Below the pieces are notes generated by a model. That model did no database searches and was not told the DNA's origin. It was given only the letters and a program-made list of their open reading frames with translations. Both the position numbers and the translations under genes were made by a program. From Bradyrhizobium ottawaense (lineage in GTDB: Bacteria; Pseudomonadota; Alphaproteobacteria; Rhizobiales; Xanthobacteraceae), in the NCBI RefSeq assembly GCF_900099825.1, contig NZ_LT629693.1:7017001-7081000 (forward strand): a DNA stretch of 64,000 nucleotides. The letters run 5' to 3'. Of the stretch, positions 11,599-20,175 are shown one piece after another (the first letter of the stretch is position 1; the number at the start of each line of letters is the position of its first letter).

Positions 11599-12530
11599 GC
11601 GCGTCGGCCGTTCCCTCCGTCGTCGCCCCGGAGGCCGGCGAAAGTTCGCCGGCCGCGCAGGTTGACCTGCGCCGCGAGTTCAACGAGGTCGGGATCGGCG
11701 AGGTGCTCGATCAGCTCGATCGCGAATTGATCGGGCTGAAACCGGTCAAGACCCGGATCCGCGAAATTGCCTCGCTGCTGCTGATCGAGCGCCTCCGCAA
11801 GCGGATGGGGCTGACCTCTGACGTGCCGACGCTCCATATGTCGTTCACCGGCAATCCCGGCACCGGCAAAACCACGGTGGCGCTGCGGATCGCCAGCATT
11901 CTGCACAAGCTCGGTTTCGTGCGCCGCGGCCAGGTGGTGTCGGTGACGCGCGATGAACTGGTCGGGCAATATATCGGCCATACCGCGCCGAAGACGAAGG
12001 AAATATTGAAGAAGGCGATGGGCGGCGTGCTGTTCATCGACGAGGCTTATTACCTGCACCGGCCCGACAACGAGCGCGACTACGGCCAGGAGGCGATCGA
12101 GATCCTGCTGCAGGTGATGGAATCGCAACGCGAGGATCTGGTGGTGATCTTGGCCGGCTATGGCGACCGCATGGACAAGTTCTTCGGCAGCAATCCCGGC
12201 TTCCGCTCGCGGATCGCCCACCACATCGATTTCCCCGATTATGCCGACGATGAATTGCTCGCCATCGCCGAACTGATGCTGGGGGATATGAACTACAAAT
12301 TCAGCGCCGACGCCCGCGCGGCGTTCGTCCGCTACATCGCGTTGCGCAAGACCCAGCCGCTGTTCTCCAACGCCCGTTCGATCCGCAACGCGCTGGATCG
12401 GATGCGGCTGCGTCAGGCCAACCGCCTCGTCGCCGATCTCGACCGGGTGCTGACGGCCTCCGACATCATGTCGCTGGAGGCGTCGGACGTGCTCGCGAGC
12501 CGGGTGTTTGCGAAGGGTTTGGCGGGGTAA
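11595..12530 (+). CDS. cbbX: CbbX, red-type RuBisCO activase (AAA+)
   Basis: This 311-residue AAA+ ATPase frees red-type RuBisCO from inhibitory sugar phosphates by transiently pulling the large-subunit C-terminus. Walker A is [18 protein letters not shown] and Walker B is [30 protein letters not shown] includes the arginine-finger region. Length and gene position match characterised CbbX. Translation is probably coupled to cbbS by the four-base overlap. It is the last cbb gene: no cbbZ or cbbE follows, and the next gene is on the other strand. Confidence 0.96.
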   Translation: MSASAVPSVVAPEAGESSPAAQVDLRREFNEVGIGEVLDQLDRELIGLKPVKTRIREIASLLLIERLRKRMGLTSDVPTLHMSFTGNPGTGKTTVALRIASILHKLGFVRRGQVVSVTRDELVGQYIGHTAPKTKEILKKAMGGVLFIDEAYYLHRPDNERDYGQEAIEILLQVMESQREDLVVILAGYGDRMDKFFGSNPGFRSRIAHHIDFPDYADDELLAIAELMLGDMNYKFSADARAAFVRYIALRKTQPLFSNARSIRNALDRMRLRQANRLVADLDRVLTASDIMSLEASDVLASRVFAKGLAG

Positions 12531-12545
12531 TGGCGCCGGCTATTC

Positions 12546-12827
12546 TCAATACGTGCGCGCCCGCTTTTTGCGCGTCGCAGCCTTGCCCTTGTAGTAGGGG
12601 TTGACCACGCACTGGGCCGCGCGGCCCGAGGCCGACGCCTGGCACTGCGGAATCGATGTGTAGCCGCATTCGAAATAGTAATCGGTCATGCCGCCCTGGT
12701 AGATCTGGAGGCAAACCGGGTAGTTCGGATCGTAGGTCTGAGCCCGTGCTGGTCCGACGAGCGAGACGGTTGCGATCGCCAGAGCAGCCAAGGCCAGTGC
12801 GCGCGTGCCGCGCTGTTGCCGTTCCAT
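12546..12827 (-). CDS. DUF3551 family small exported protein
   Basis: This 93-residue protein has a signal peptide (residues about 1-29, cleaved near GPARAQ) and a mature part with spaced cysteines (YPVCLQIY, YYFECGYTSIPQC, AAQCVVNPYY). That pattern is typical of DUF3551, a small periplasmic family abundant in Bradyrhizobium. The C-terminus is basic (KAATRKKRARTY). The function is unknown. It is convergent with cbbX, the stops being 15 bases apart. GGAGGACATC precedes the start. Confidence 0.85.
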   Translation of the reverse strand: MERQQRGTRALALAALAIATVSLVGPARAQTYDPNYPVCLQIYQGGMTDYYFECGYTSIPQCQASASGRAAQCVVNPYYKGKAATRKKRARTY

Positions 12828-13035
12828 GCCGATGTCCTCCCAACTAAGACCGCTGATTTCCGCCGGCCCCGCGTGTTGGCGGCGCGCGCGTGGTCAGAAC
12901 ATAGGCGGGGCGTGACAAAATGCCAGTCACGGCTGGCTGATCCGTTGCCGAAAGGCTCGCGAAACAGCGGTTCGCCGCGCCATCGGGCTTGGCCCGCTTT
13001 ATGCAAGACTGTTCAGCAGAAATCGGGAGAACATT

Positions 13036-13110
13036 ATGCAGGTGGACCTATTCCTGGTGTGGGTCGCGTTATTGGGAGCGGTAAGTTTTCTGGCCTTGTC
13101 GGTCGGCTGA
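13036..13110 (+). CDS. 24-residue single-span membrane peptide (putative)
   Basis: A short ORF encodes MQVDLFLVWVALLGAVSFLA followed by LSVG. It is almost entirely one hydrophobic helix with an acidic residue near the start. GGGAGA at 13025-13030 sits five bases before the ATG, a good ribosome site. It is free-standing, between a DUF3551 gene and a desaturase gene that both point the other way. No family is recognised. Short hydrophobic ORFs can arise by chance, so the support is the ribosome site and the clean membrane-helix composition. Confidence 0.4.
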   Translation: MQVDLFLVWVALLGAVSFLALSVG

Positions 13111-13244
13111 TTAACAGGACACTGATTCGCGATCCGGCCGGGCGCAGGCAGGATCGCTGACGCCACGCATGGGCCGGCGAGCGGATGAGGCCGTTCGGCC
13201 GTATGCTGCGTGAGCCACGGCTGTCGGCAACATGAACGAGTTCG

Positions 13245-14276
13245 CTAGCTCGCTGCCAGCGCGCGCATCTCGCGGAACGAGATCAGCTTGCGCTGCCGCT
13301 CGTCCCACAGCACCTGACGCACGCAGCCGAGGCTTCGCAGCAGCGTGAGCCGTCCGAGCTCGACGAGCTGCGGATGATCGCGCAGCACCTGCGGCAGGCG
13401 ATAATAGGGGATTCGGCTGCACAGATGGTGGACATGGTGCACGCCGATATTGGCGGTGAACCAGCGCAGCACGCCGGGCAGGTCGTAATGCGAGCTGCCG
13501 TGCAGGCCCGCTTCGTGAACGTTCCAGCTCTCGCCGCGCTCCCAGAACGTATCCTCGAACTGATGCTGGACGTAGAACAGCCAGACGCCGATCGAGGCGG
13601 CGAGCAGCGTGATCGGCAACTGCACCAGCAGGAACAGGCCGATGCCGACCAGCCAGATCATGGCGGCCACCAGCACCGCGATCGCGGCATTCGTGGCCAT
13701 CGCGCTGAGCCAGGCCTGCCAACTGGCGCGCATGCCGCCGGTCGGCAATCGCTGCTGCAGGATGAACACATAGGCGGGCCCGAGACCGAACATCACGACC
13801 GGATGCCGGTACAGGCGGTAGAACATCCGGCCTCGCCTGGAGAGCGCGCGATATTCCGACACCGTCAGCGTGTCGATGTCGCCAATGCCGCGGCGGTCGA
13901 GATTGCCCGCGCCGGCGTGGTGCAGGGTGTGCGCGCGCCGCCAGACATCGTAGGGCGTCAATGTCAGCACGCCGATGACGCGTCCGACCCAGTCGTTCGC
14001 CATGCGATGGCGAAAGAACGAGCCGTGGCCGCAATCGTGCTGGATCATGAACAGACGCACCAGAAAGCCCGCGGCCGGAAGCGCCAGCACCAGACAGATC
14101 CAGTAGCCTTCCGCGAGCCCGGCCCACATCAGGACCCAGATCAGGACGAACGGTATCGCCGTGATCGCGATCTCGAAGGTGCTGCGCGTGGAACTCGGCT
14201 CGCGGTAGCCGGACAGCGCATGAGCCAGCGCGCGGGAAGCGGGCGCGCCGAGGGCGTAGGTCACTTGTTGATCCAT
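13245..14276 (-). CDS. Membrane fatty acid desaturase
   Basis: This 343-residue integral membrane protein has the three histidine boxes of acyl-lipid desaturases: HDCGHGSFF, HTLHHAGAGN and HVHHLCSRIP, with hydrophobic segments between them. It likely introduces double bonds into membrane lipid acyl chains using a diiron centre; the regiospecificity cannot be read. The ATG at 14276 (MDQQVTYALGAPASR) is chosen; the frame extends far upstream but that part is low-complexity and not family-like. No electron-donor gene is adjacent. Confidence 0.9.
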   Translation of the reverse strand: MDQQVTYALGAPASRALAHALSGYREPSSTRSTFEIAITAIPFVLIWVLMWAGLAEGYWICLVLALPAAGFLVRLFMIQHDCGHGSFFRHRMANDWVGRVIGVLTLTPYDVWRRAHTLHHAGAGNLDRRGIGDIDTLTVSEYRALSRRGRMFYRLYRHPVVMFGLGPAYVFILQQRLPTGGMRASWQAWLSAMATNAAIAVLVAAMIWLVGIGLFLLVQLPITLLAASIGVWLFYVQHQFEDTFWERGESWNVHEAGLHGSSHYDLPGVLRWFTANIGVHHVHHLCSRIPYYRLPQVLRDHPQLVELGRLTLLRSLGCVRQVLWDERQRKLISFREMRALAAS

Positions 14277-14546
14277 TCGGAAGACACCTGACGAGATTTG
14301 AGCTTGGGTTTGCCTCACTGCCGTCAGGCCGACCCACCGGGCCGGACGGCATTGCGCTTTGTTGTCGCTCCGAACTGGAGCTGCACCATCTGTTCGGGTG
14401 CTGCCAGCGCAAGGCAGGGTTCCCTTACCCGATTCAGGCACAGCTAGCGAGTCTCGACCGTAGCAAAGATGGGTGCGACAGACTGTGCGTTTTTGCACAG
14501 CGGCGGGTCACTAAAAATTTATAAAAAAATGAGATATATCAATTAA

Positions 14547-14774
14547 TTATGAGATAATTCGGTCGCTGTGTCGCGATGTCGCGGGCCACGAAGTCGGACG
14601 GCTGTTATCGGCGGAGGATCGAGCATCGGCCGTCCCTGTCGATGGCAGGCGATCCCGGTTCCTTGCTATATCCCGCTCGTGCCGGAGGCGAACCACCTCG
14701 CGCAGAAACTCCTTTCGCCAGTTCAGTCGCAAGCTTGCCATCCGTTCCAGGTCTCGATCGGTGAAGATCGTCAT
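14547..14774 (-). CDS. Small hypothetical protein
   Basis: This 75-residue ORF begins MTIFTDRDLERMASLRLNWR and has a predicted helical, highly charged first half (FLREVVRLRHERDIARNRD), followed by a Ser/Arg-rich tail. GGAGA lies nine bases before the ATG. No family is recognised. It lies in an AT-richer stretch between the desaturase and a CoA-transferase; the segment 14511-14560 is unusually A/T-rich for this genome and may hold promoters. Confidence 0.5.
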   Translation of the reverse strand: MTIFTDRDLERMASLRLNWRKEFLREVVRLRHERDIARNRDRLPSTGTADARSSADNSRPTSWPATSRHSDRIIS

Positions 14775-15005
14775 CGATTAGTTCTCCTTCGAAGTTTCCT
14801 TCGGGAGGTGGTCCGGCCTCGGCAGGATAGGCAGGCGCCGTTAGGGCAACGCAAAAAAAGTGTGAAATGGACACCGGCCGCCGCAGACGGATACCGTCAT
14901 GCCGTCAACGCAGGGCTCAGCGGCGCAAAATAGTGTATCGGCAAGCCACGCAACGCGCCGGGCACATTCCCGCGCCACAAGATCAAAATCTTCGGAGGAA
15001 GTTAC

Positions 15006-16232
15006 ATGTCGGCTCTGCCACTTTCGGGCATCAAGATTCTCGACCTGACGCGCGTGCTCGCAGGCCCGCTGTCGGCGCAGATGATGGCGGATCTCGGCGC
15101 CGAGGTGATCAAGATCGAACGGCCGGGCGGCGGCGACGATGCGCGCGCCTTCGGCCCACCCTACCTGAACGATCCCGAAGGCAAGCAGAACAACAACAAC
15201 TCGTTCTACCTCTGCGCCAATCGCGGCAAGAAATCCGTCACCGTCAATATCGCCTCACCGGAAGGCCAGGACATCATCCGTGAACTCGCAAAATCCTGCG
15301 ACGTGATGATGGAGAACTACAAGGTCGGCGATCTCAAGCGTTACGGCCTCGACTACGAGACCATCAAGAAGCTCAACCCCGGCATCATCTATTGCTCGGT
15401 GACCGGCTTCGGCCAGACCGGACCCTATGCGCCGCGCGCCGGCTACGACGCGATCCTGCAGGCGATGGGCGGGCTGATGAGCGTCACCGGCCACATCGAC
15501 GGAGAACCCGGCGCGGGCCCGATGAAGGTCGGACCTTCCATCGTCGACTACATGACCGGCATGAATACCTCGATCGGCATCTTGTCGGCGCTCTATCATC
15601 GCGACGCCAATGGCGGCGAGGGGCAGCATGTCGACGTCTGCCTGTTCGACACCGTGATCGCCTCGCTGTCGCATTGGCTTCAGATCTATCTGGTCAACGG
15701 CCAGACCCCGCCGCGGCGCGGCACCTGGGGCAATGGCGGCATGCCGGCCGGCGTGTTCCGCTGCACCGATGGCGAACTGATGCTGGTGGTCGGCAATGAT
15801 GGCCAGTTCGTGCGCACCTGCGCGGTGCTCGGCGCACCCGAACTTGCGACCGACCCGCGCTTCGTCAAGAACAACGACCGCGTCGTGCACGGCAAGGAAA
15901 TCATGGCGATCTTCGCCGGCCTGTTCCTGAAGAAGCCGATGGCGTACTGGCTGGACGAACTGGAGAAGGCCGGCGTGCCCTCGGGGCCGATCAACAGTTT
16001 CGAGCAGGTGTTCGCCGATCCGCACGTCCAGTCGCGCGGTATGAAGATCAAGGTCAAGCATCCCTTCGAGCCCGAGCTCGCAATGATCCGCAATCCGCTG
16101 ACGTTCTCCGGCACCCCGATCACGGACTATCGCGCGCCGCCGCTGCTCGGCGCCGACACCAAAGACGTGCTGGCGACGATCGGCTATGATGAGGCCAAGG
16201 TCGAGGCGTTGAAGAAGCAGAAGATCGTGTAA
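15006..16232 (+). CDS. CaiB/BaiF family (class III) CoA-transferase
   Basis: This 408-residue protein matches the type III CoA-transferase family throughout: LPLSGIKILDLTRVLAGPLS at the start, MADLGAEVIKIERPGGGDDA, and NPGIIYCSVTGFGQTGPYAP followed by RAGYDAILQAMGG. The catalytic aspartate is expected in the MMENYKVGDLKRYGLD segment. These enzymes move CoA between organic acids; the substrate pair is not predictable. GGAGGAAG precedes the ATG. A MmgE/PrpD gene follows 66 bases later, so the pair may process a dicarboxylate or citrate-like acid (inference). Confidence 0.92.
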   Translation: MSALPLSGIKILDLTRVLAGPLSAQMMADLGAEVIKIERPGGGDDARAFGPPYLNDPEGKQNNNNSFYLCANRGKKSVTVNIASPEGQDIIRELAKSCDVMMENYKVGDLKRYGLDYETIKKLNPGIIYCSVTGFGQTGPYAPRAGYDAILQAMGGLMSVTGHIDGEPGAGPMKVGPSIVDYMTGMNTSIGILSALYHRDANGGEGQHVDVCLFDTVIASLSHWLQIYLVNGQTPPRRGTWGNGGMPAGVFRCTDGELMLVVGNDGQFVRTCAVLGAPELATDPRFVKNNDRVVHGKEIMAIFAGLFLKKPMAYWLDELEKAGVPSGPINSFEQVFADPHVQSRGMKIKVKHPFEPELAMIRNPLTFSGTPITDYRAPPLLGADTKDVLATIGYDEAKVEALKKQKIV

Positions 16233-16298
16233 GGACGCGCTTCACATCCGACCGGCAACGAACTGAAGGTTTCGCCACGCCAGCACCGGGAGAAGCCG

Positions 16299-17815
16299 AT
16301 GGAGCCCGCCAAGGACACGATCCGGCGCATCTCGCCTCAGAGCGGGCGCCGGCGGTTTCTCAAGCAGCTCGCGGCCGGGCTTGCCTTGGGCGCGCAGGCC
16401 TTTCCGGCGGTCGCGGAGGAGAAGCCTGAGCGCCCGCGGCAGCGCCAGCCGGCGATCAGGTCACGCTCGCCGAAACGCTCGCGCGCTATGCGGCCGGGCT
16501 GAAATACGAGGACCTGCCTGACGATGTCGTGCGCATCGCCAAACGCGCGATCCTCGACACCGTTGGTTGCGCGTTCGGCGGCTACACCGCGGGGCCGAGC
16601 CGGGTTGCGCAAAAGCTCGCCGCTGACGTCAGTGCGAAGCAAAGCGCGACCGTCCTGTTCAGCGGCATCAGTACGAGCCCCGATCTTGCGGTGTTCGCCA
16701 ACGGCGTGATGATCCGGTATCTGGACTTCAACGACGCCTTTGTCAGCCTGACCCATGGCGCCGGACATCCGAGCGATACCATTGCGGCACTGCTGACGGC
16801 TGCCGAGCTGAACGGCCGCAGCGGACGGGATCTGATCACCGCGACCGTGCTGGCCCATGAGGTGTTCTGCAAGGTCGCCGATGTCTTCGACTATCTCGGC
16901 AACGGCATCGACCATTCGACCATCACCGGCTTCGCGGCGGTGGTCGGCGCCGGCAGCCTGATGAGGCTGACGACGGATCAGATGGTGCAGGCCATCGGGA
17001 TCACGGTCGGCGGCAACACCGCGACGCGCCAGGGCCGCGCCGATGCGCTGTCGAACTGGAAGGCGTTTGCGGCGGCGGACGCCTGCCGCAAGGCGATGTT
17101 TTCGGTGCAGCTTGCACAAAACGGCATGACCGGCCCCGGCAAGGTGTTCGAGGGCAGCTACGGCTTCTTCAAGGTGATGGGCCGCAAGCCGGTTTCGCCG
17201 CCGCAGCTCGGCGAGCCGTTCGGCATCCGCCGCTGCTTCACCAAGCGCTTTCCGCTCGGCCAGTTCTCGCAGACCGTAGCCCAGGCTGCCCTCGAAGCGC
17301 GGCCATTCGCCGGTAACCCGGACGATATCAAGGAGATCAACATCCACGTCTCGCGTTCCGCGATCAAGATCATGGCTGAGGGCCCCGACAAGTGGCGGCC
17401 GCAGACGCACGAGACCGCCGATCACAGCATCCCCTATGCCGCGGGGCTGATGCTGACATACGGCAAGATCGATCCTGACTATTACGAGGATCCCTACCTG
17501 CACGACGCGCGCCTGCTTGACCTCGTCGGCCGCGTCAAATGCCTGCCGTCGGATGAAGCCGACCGAACCGAGAACGAATTCAACCTGTGCGAACTCGAAC
17601 TCGTGCTCAAGTCGGGCGCACGCAAGACCGTCCGCGTCGAATATCACCGCGGCCACTTCAAGAACCCGATGACCGATGCCGAGATGGAAGAGAAGTTCCG
17701 CCTGCTGGCGCAAAAGCACCTCAGCGCCGATCGCGTCGACAATCTCTTGCGTCTGCTGTGGGGGATCGAGGGCCTGCCGCAGGTGAGCGCCCTGATCACG
17801 GCGACCCAGGTCTGA
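16299..17815 (+). pseudogene. MmgE/PrpD family protein with Tat signal, frameshifted
   Basis: Positions 16299-16430 encode a start and a twin-arginine signal (SGRRRFLKQLAAGLALGAQA, then FPAVAEEK) in one frame. The rest of the gene, from about 16430 to 17815, continues in the next frame as a typical MmgE/PrpD protein (LAETLARYAAGLKYEDLPDD, VVRIAKRAILDTVGCAFGGY). The family includes 2-methylcitrate dehydratase and cis-aconitate decarboxylase. The shift lies between 16427 and 16450, in a repetitive GC-rich stretch. Without its own start the enzyme domain would need a GTG at 16529, which cuts into the conserved N-terminus. It is either a real frameshift mutation or a sequence error; the remaining domain is intact. 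Confidence 0.8.
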
Positions 17816-17906
17816 TTGCCGCCGCCGTCCGGCGCCCCGGTGGACTCCGGCAACAAACCTGCGCAATCTTGCTTCGCGGGAATTTCTGCCGGTCAGGAGA
17901 GGGCGC

Positions 17907-19907
17907 ATGAACGCATCGGCTGTTGGGGTGAGGTATCTTCTGGCGGTTTTGTTGTGGCTTCCGGCATTCGCGGTCGCCGCGCAGGAAGCGCGCCCCGTGC
18001 ATCCACTCGATGCGTTGACGGCGACCGAATTGCATCAGGTGAAGGAAATTCTTGCCGCGGCCGGCAAGCTCGGGCCGAAGGCGCGCTTTCATACCGTCGA
18101 CCTCGACGAACCCGACAAGGCCATCGTCGCGGCGTGGCGCCCGGGCATGGCGTTGCCGCGGCGTGCGCTCGCCGTGGTGAGCGAAGCGGGGAGCGTGCAT
18201 GAAGCCGCCGTCGATCTCGCGGCCGGTAGCGTCACCGGATGGCAGGCGGTCAGTGGCGAACCGGCGCTGCTGTTCGAGGAGCTCAACGGCACCGCCGGTT
18301 TGGCATTAGCGGATCCGCGCATGGTGCAGGGGCTGGCGAAGCGTGGGTTCGCGCCCAATCAGGTGTTTTGTTTGCCGCTGACGGCAGGCAATTTCGGCAA
18401 CAAGGAAGACCAGGGCCGCCGCCTGATCAAGATGCCCTGTGTCGGCAAGCCCACCGGCTCCAACTACTGGGCGCGCCCGATCGAGGGCCTGTTTGCGACC
18501 ATCGATCTCAAGACCAAAAAGGTGCTGGACGTCACCGATAGCGGCGTGGTGCCGGTGTCAGGCGACACCGGCGGCTACAAGGAAGCCGAGATTGCCGCAT
18601 ACGGCGCGCTGCGGCCGGAATCGAAACCGGCCAGCGTCGCCCAGCCCGGCGGCGACAATATTGCGATCGAGGACGGTCGCATCGTCTGGGACATGTGGCG
18701 CTTTCACCTGCGCGCCGACAAGCGGCCGGGGCCGGTGCTGTCGATGGTCGAGGCGCGCGACGGCGCGCGCTGGCGTTCGGTCGCCTACCAGATGCATCTG
18801 TCGGAAGTGTTCGTGCCCTACATGGATTCCGACGAGGCCTGGTACTTCCGGACCTATATGGACAGCGGCGAATACGGTTTTGGCAACTCGCTGAGCCCGC
18901 TGCGCAAGGGGATCGACTGTCCGGCTTACGCACGCTTCTTCCCGGTCACCATGCCGCAGGACGATGGCGAGCCGATCCAGACGCCGGACGCGATCTGCGT
19001 GTTCGAGCGCGCGATCGGCGATCCCGCCTGGCGGCATTTTGAAATTTTTGAGCAGGGACGAACGATGGTGCCGGCGGAAGGCCGCCCGGCGAGCGAACTC
19101 GTGGTGCGTTCGGCCTCCGAGGTCGGCAACTACGATTACCTGATCGACTATGTCTTTCATCAGGATGGCAGCATCCGCGTCGCCGTCGGCGCCACCGGCC
19201 TCGATGCCGTCAAGGGCGTGACGAGCCAATCGATGAAGGATGCGGCCGCCGCTGACGAAACCAGGCAGGGGACGCTGATCGCGCCCGGGCTGGTGGCGCC
19301 GTTCCACAGCCACTATTTCAACTTCCGCCTCGATCTCGACGTCGATGGCGCCGCCAACGATTTCATGCGCGAGCGGCTGGTGCAGAAATCGTTGCCAAAG
19401 GGCTCGCCGCGCCGCTCGATGTATACGGTCGCGCACGAGATGCCGGCGCGGGAGAAGGAAGCCCGCACCCGCATCGAGTCCGCTTCACCCGCGCTCTATC
19501 ATTTCGCCAACAACAATGTGGAGAGCGCGCTCGGCCATCATCCCGGCTACATGCTGATGCCGGAAGGCAGCTACGTGCACCCGCTGCTCGCCGCGGACGA
19601 TCCGCCGGTGAAGCGCAACGACTATCTGCATTACCAGCTCTCGGTGACGCCCTATTCGCCGTCCGAGCGTTACGCCGGCGGGCGCTATGCCATGATGAGC
19701 GACGGCAAGGACACGTTAGGGGCCTGGACGGCGCGCGACCGGCCGATCTCGAACCGCGACATCGTCGCCTGGTACACGGTCGGCTTTCACCACATCACCC
19801 GCATGGAGGATTGGCCCGTGATGCCGACCCATTGGTTCGGCTTCACGCTGATGCCGCATAATTTCTTTGCATCAAACCCGGCGATGACGATCCGGGACCC
19901 GAAGTAG
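17907..19907 (+). CDS. Primary-amine oxidase (copper, TPQ)
   Basis: This 666-residue protein has an N-terminal signal peptide (about 1-26, VAAQEA) and the copper amine oxidase catalytic domain. The tyrosine that becomes topaquinone is Y409 in the N-Y-D-Y motif (EVGNYDYLIDYVFH). HSHYFNFRLD supplies two copper-binding histidines, and the third is expected in the C-terminal DWPVMPTHWFGFTLMPHNFF segment. It would oxidise primary amines to aldehyde, ammonia and hydrogen peroxide in the periplasm. Length is normal for bacterial members. GTCAGGAGAG precedes the ATG. No dedicated transporter is adjacent. Confidence 0.93.
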   Translation: MNASAVGVRYLLAVLLWLPAFAVAAQEARPVHPLDALTATELHQVKEILAAAGKLGPKARFHTVDLDEPDKAIVAAWRPGMALPRRALAVVSEAGSVHEAAVDLAAGSVTGWQAVSGEPALLFEELNGTAGLALADPRMVQGLAKRGFAPNQVFCLPLTAGNFGNKEDQGRRLIKMPCVGKPTGSNYWARPIEGLFATIDLKTKKVLDVTDSGVVPVSGDTGGYKEAEIAAYGALRPESKPASVAQPGGDNIAIEDGRIVWDMWRFHLRADKRPGPVLSMVEARDGARWRSVAYQMHLSEVFVPYMDSDEAWYFRTYMDSGEYGFGNSLSPLRKGIDCPAYARFFPVTMPQDDGEPIQTPDAICVFERAIGDPAWRHFEIFEQGRTMVPAEGRPASELVVRSASEVGNYDYLIDYVFHQDGSIRVAVGATGLDAVKGVTSQSMKDAAAADETRQGTLIAPGLVAPFHSHYFNFRLDLDVDGAANDFMRERLVQKSLPKGSPRRSMYTVAHEMPAREKEARTRIESASPALYHFANNNVESALGHHPGYMLMPEGSYVHPLLAADDPPVKRNDYLHYQLSVTPYSPSERYAGGRYAMMSDGKDTLGAWTARDRPISNRDIVAWYTVGFHHITRMEDWPVMPTHWFGFTLMPHNFFASNPAMTIRDPK

Positions 19908-19911
19908 GGCT

Positions 19912-20088
19912 CTAGCTGCGCTGATGGGTGCAGGTAACCAGGAATCCCGCCGTCTTGCTGCACTGCCATTGCGCGCTCAGTCCTGAATCGGAAAAAGGCT
20001 TTGGACGCATCAGCCCTGCGACGCCGGCCAGAACGATCATGGCGGCGGCGATCGTGAACATCTTCCGAGACCACTGAATACGGATCAT
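19912..20088 (-). CDS. Small single-span membrane protein (58 aa)
   Basis: This ORF encodes 58 residues: MIRIQWSRKMFTIAAAMIVL, a membrane helix to about residue 26, then a short external part with two cysteines (WQCSKTAGFLVTCTHQRS). GGAGGACAAGACG before the ATG contains a strong ribosome site. It ends four bases from the stop of the convergent amine oxidase gene. It resembles small exported two-cysteine proteins of Bradyrhizobium, but I do not recognise a named family. A longer ORF in another frame over this stretch (19787-20074) is a shadow. Confidence 0.6.
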   Translation of the reverse strand: MIRIQWSRKMFTIAAAMIVLAGVAGLMRPKPFSDSGLSAQWQCSKTAGFLVTCTHQRS

Positions 20089-20175
20089 CGTCTTGTCCTC
20101 CAGGCCGAATGCGGGAAGACTAGGACGATCGAGCCTTTCGATATGTGAGATACCTCACGTTCGCGCGCGAAAAGT

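Noticed and set aside
16337..17908. 523-residue minus-strand ORF over the MmgE/PrpD gene
   Set aside because: Shadow frame; the plus strand shows the family sequence despite its frameshift.
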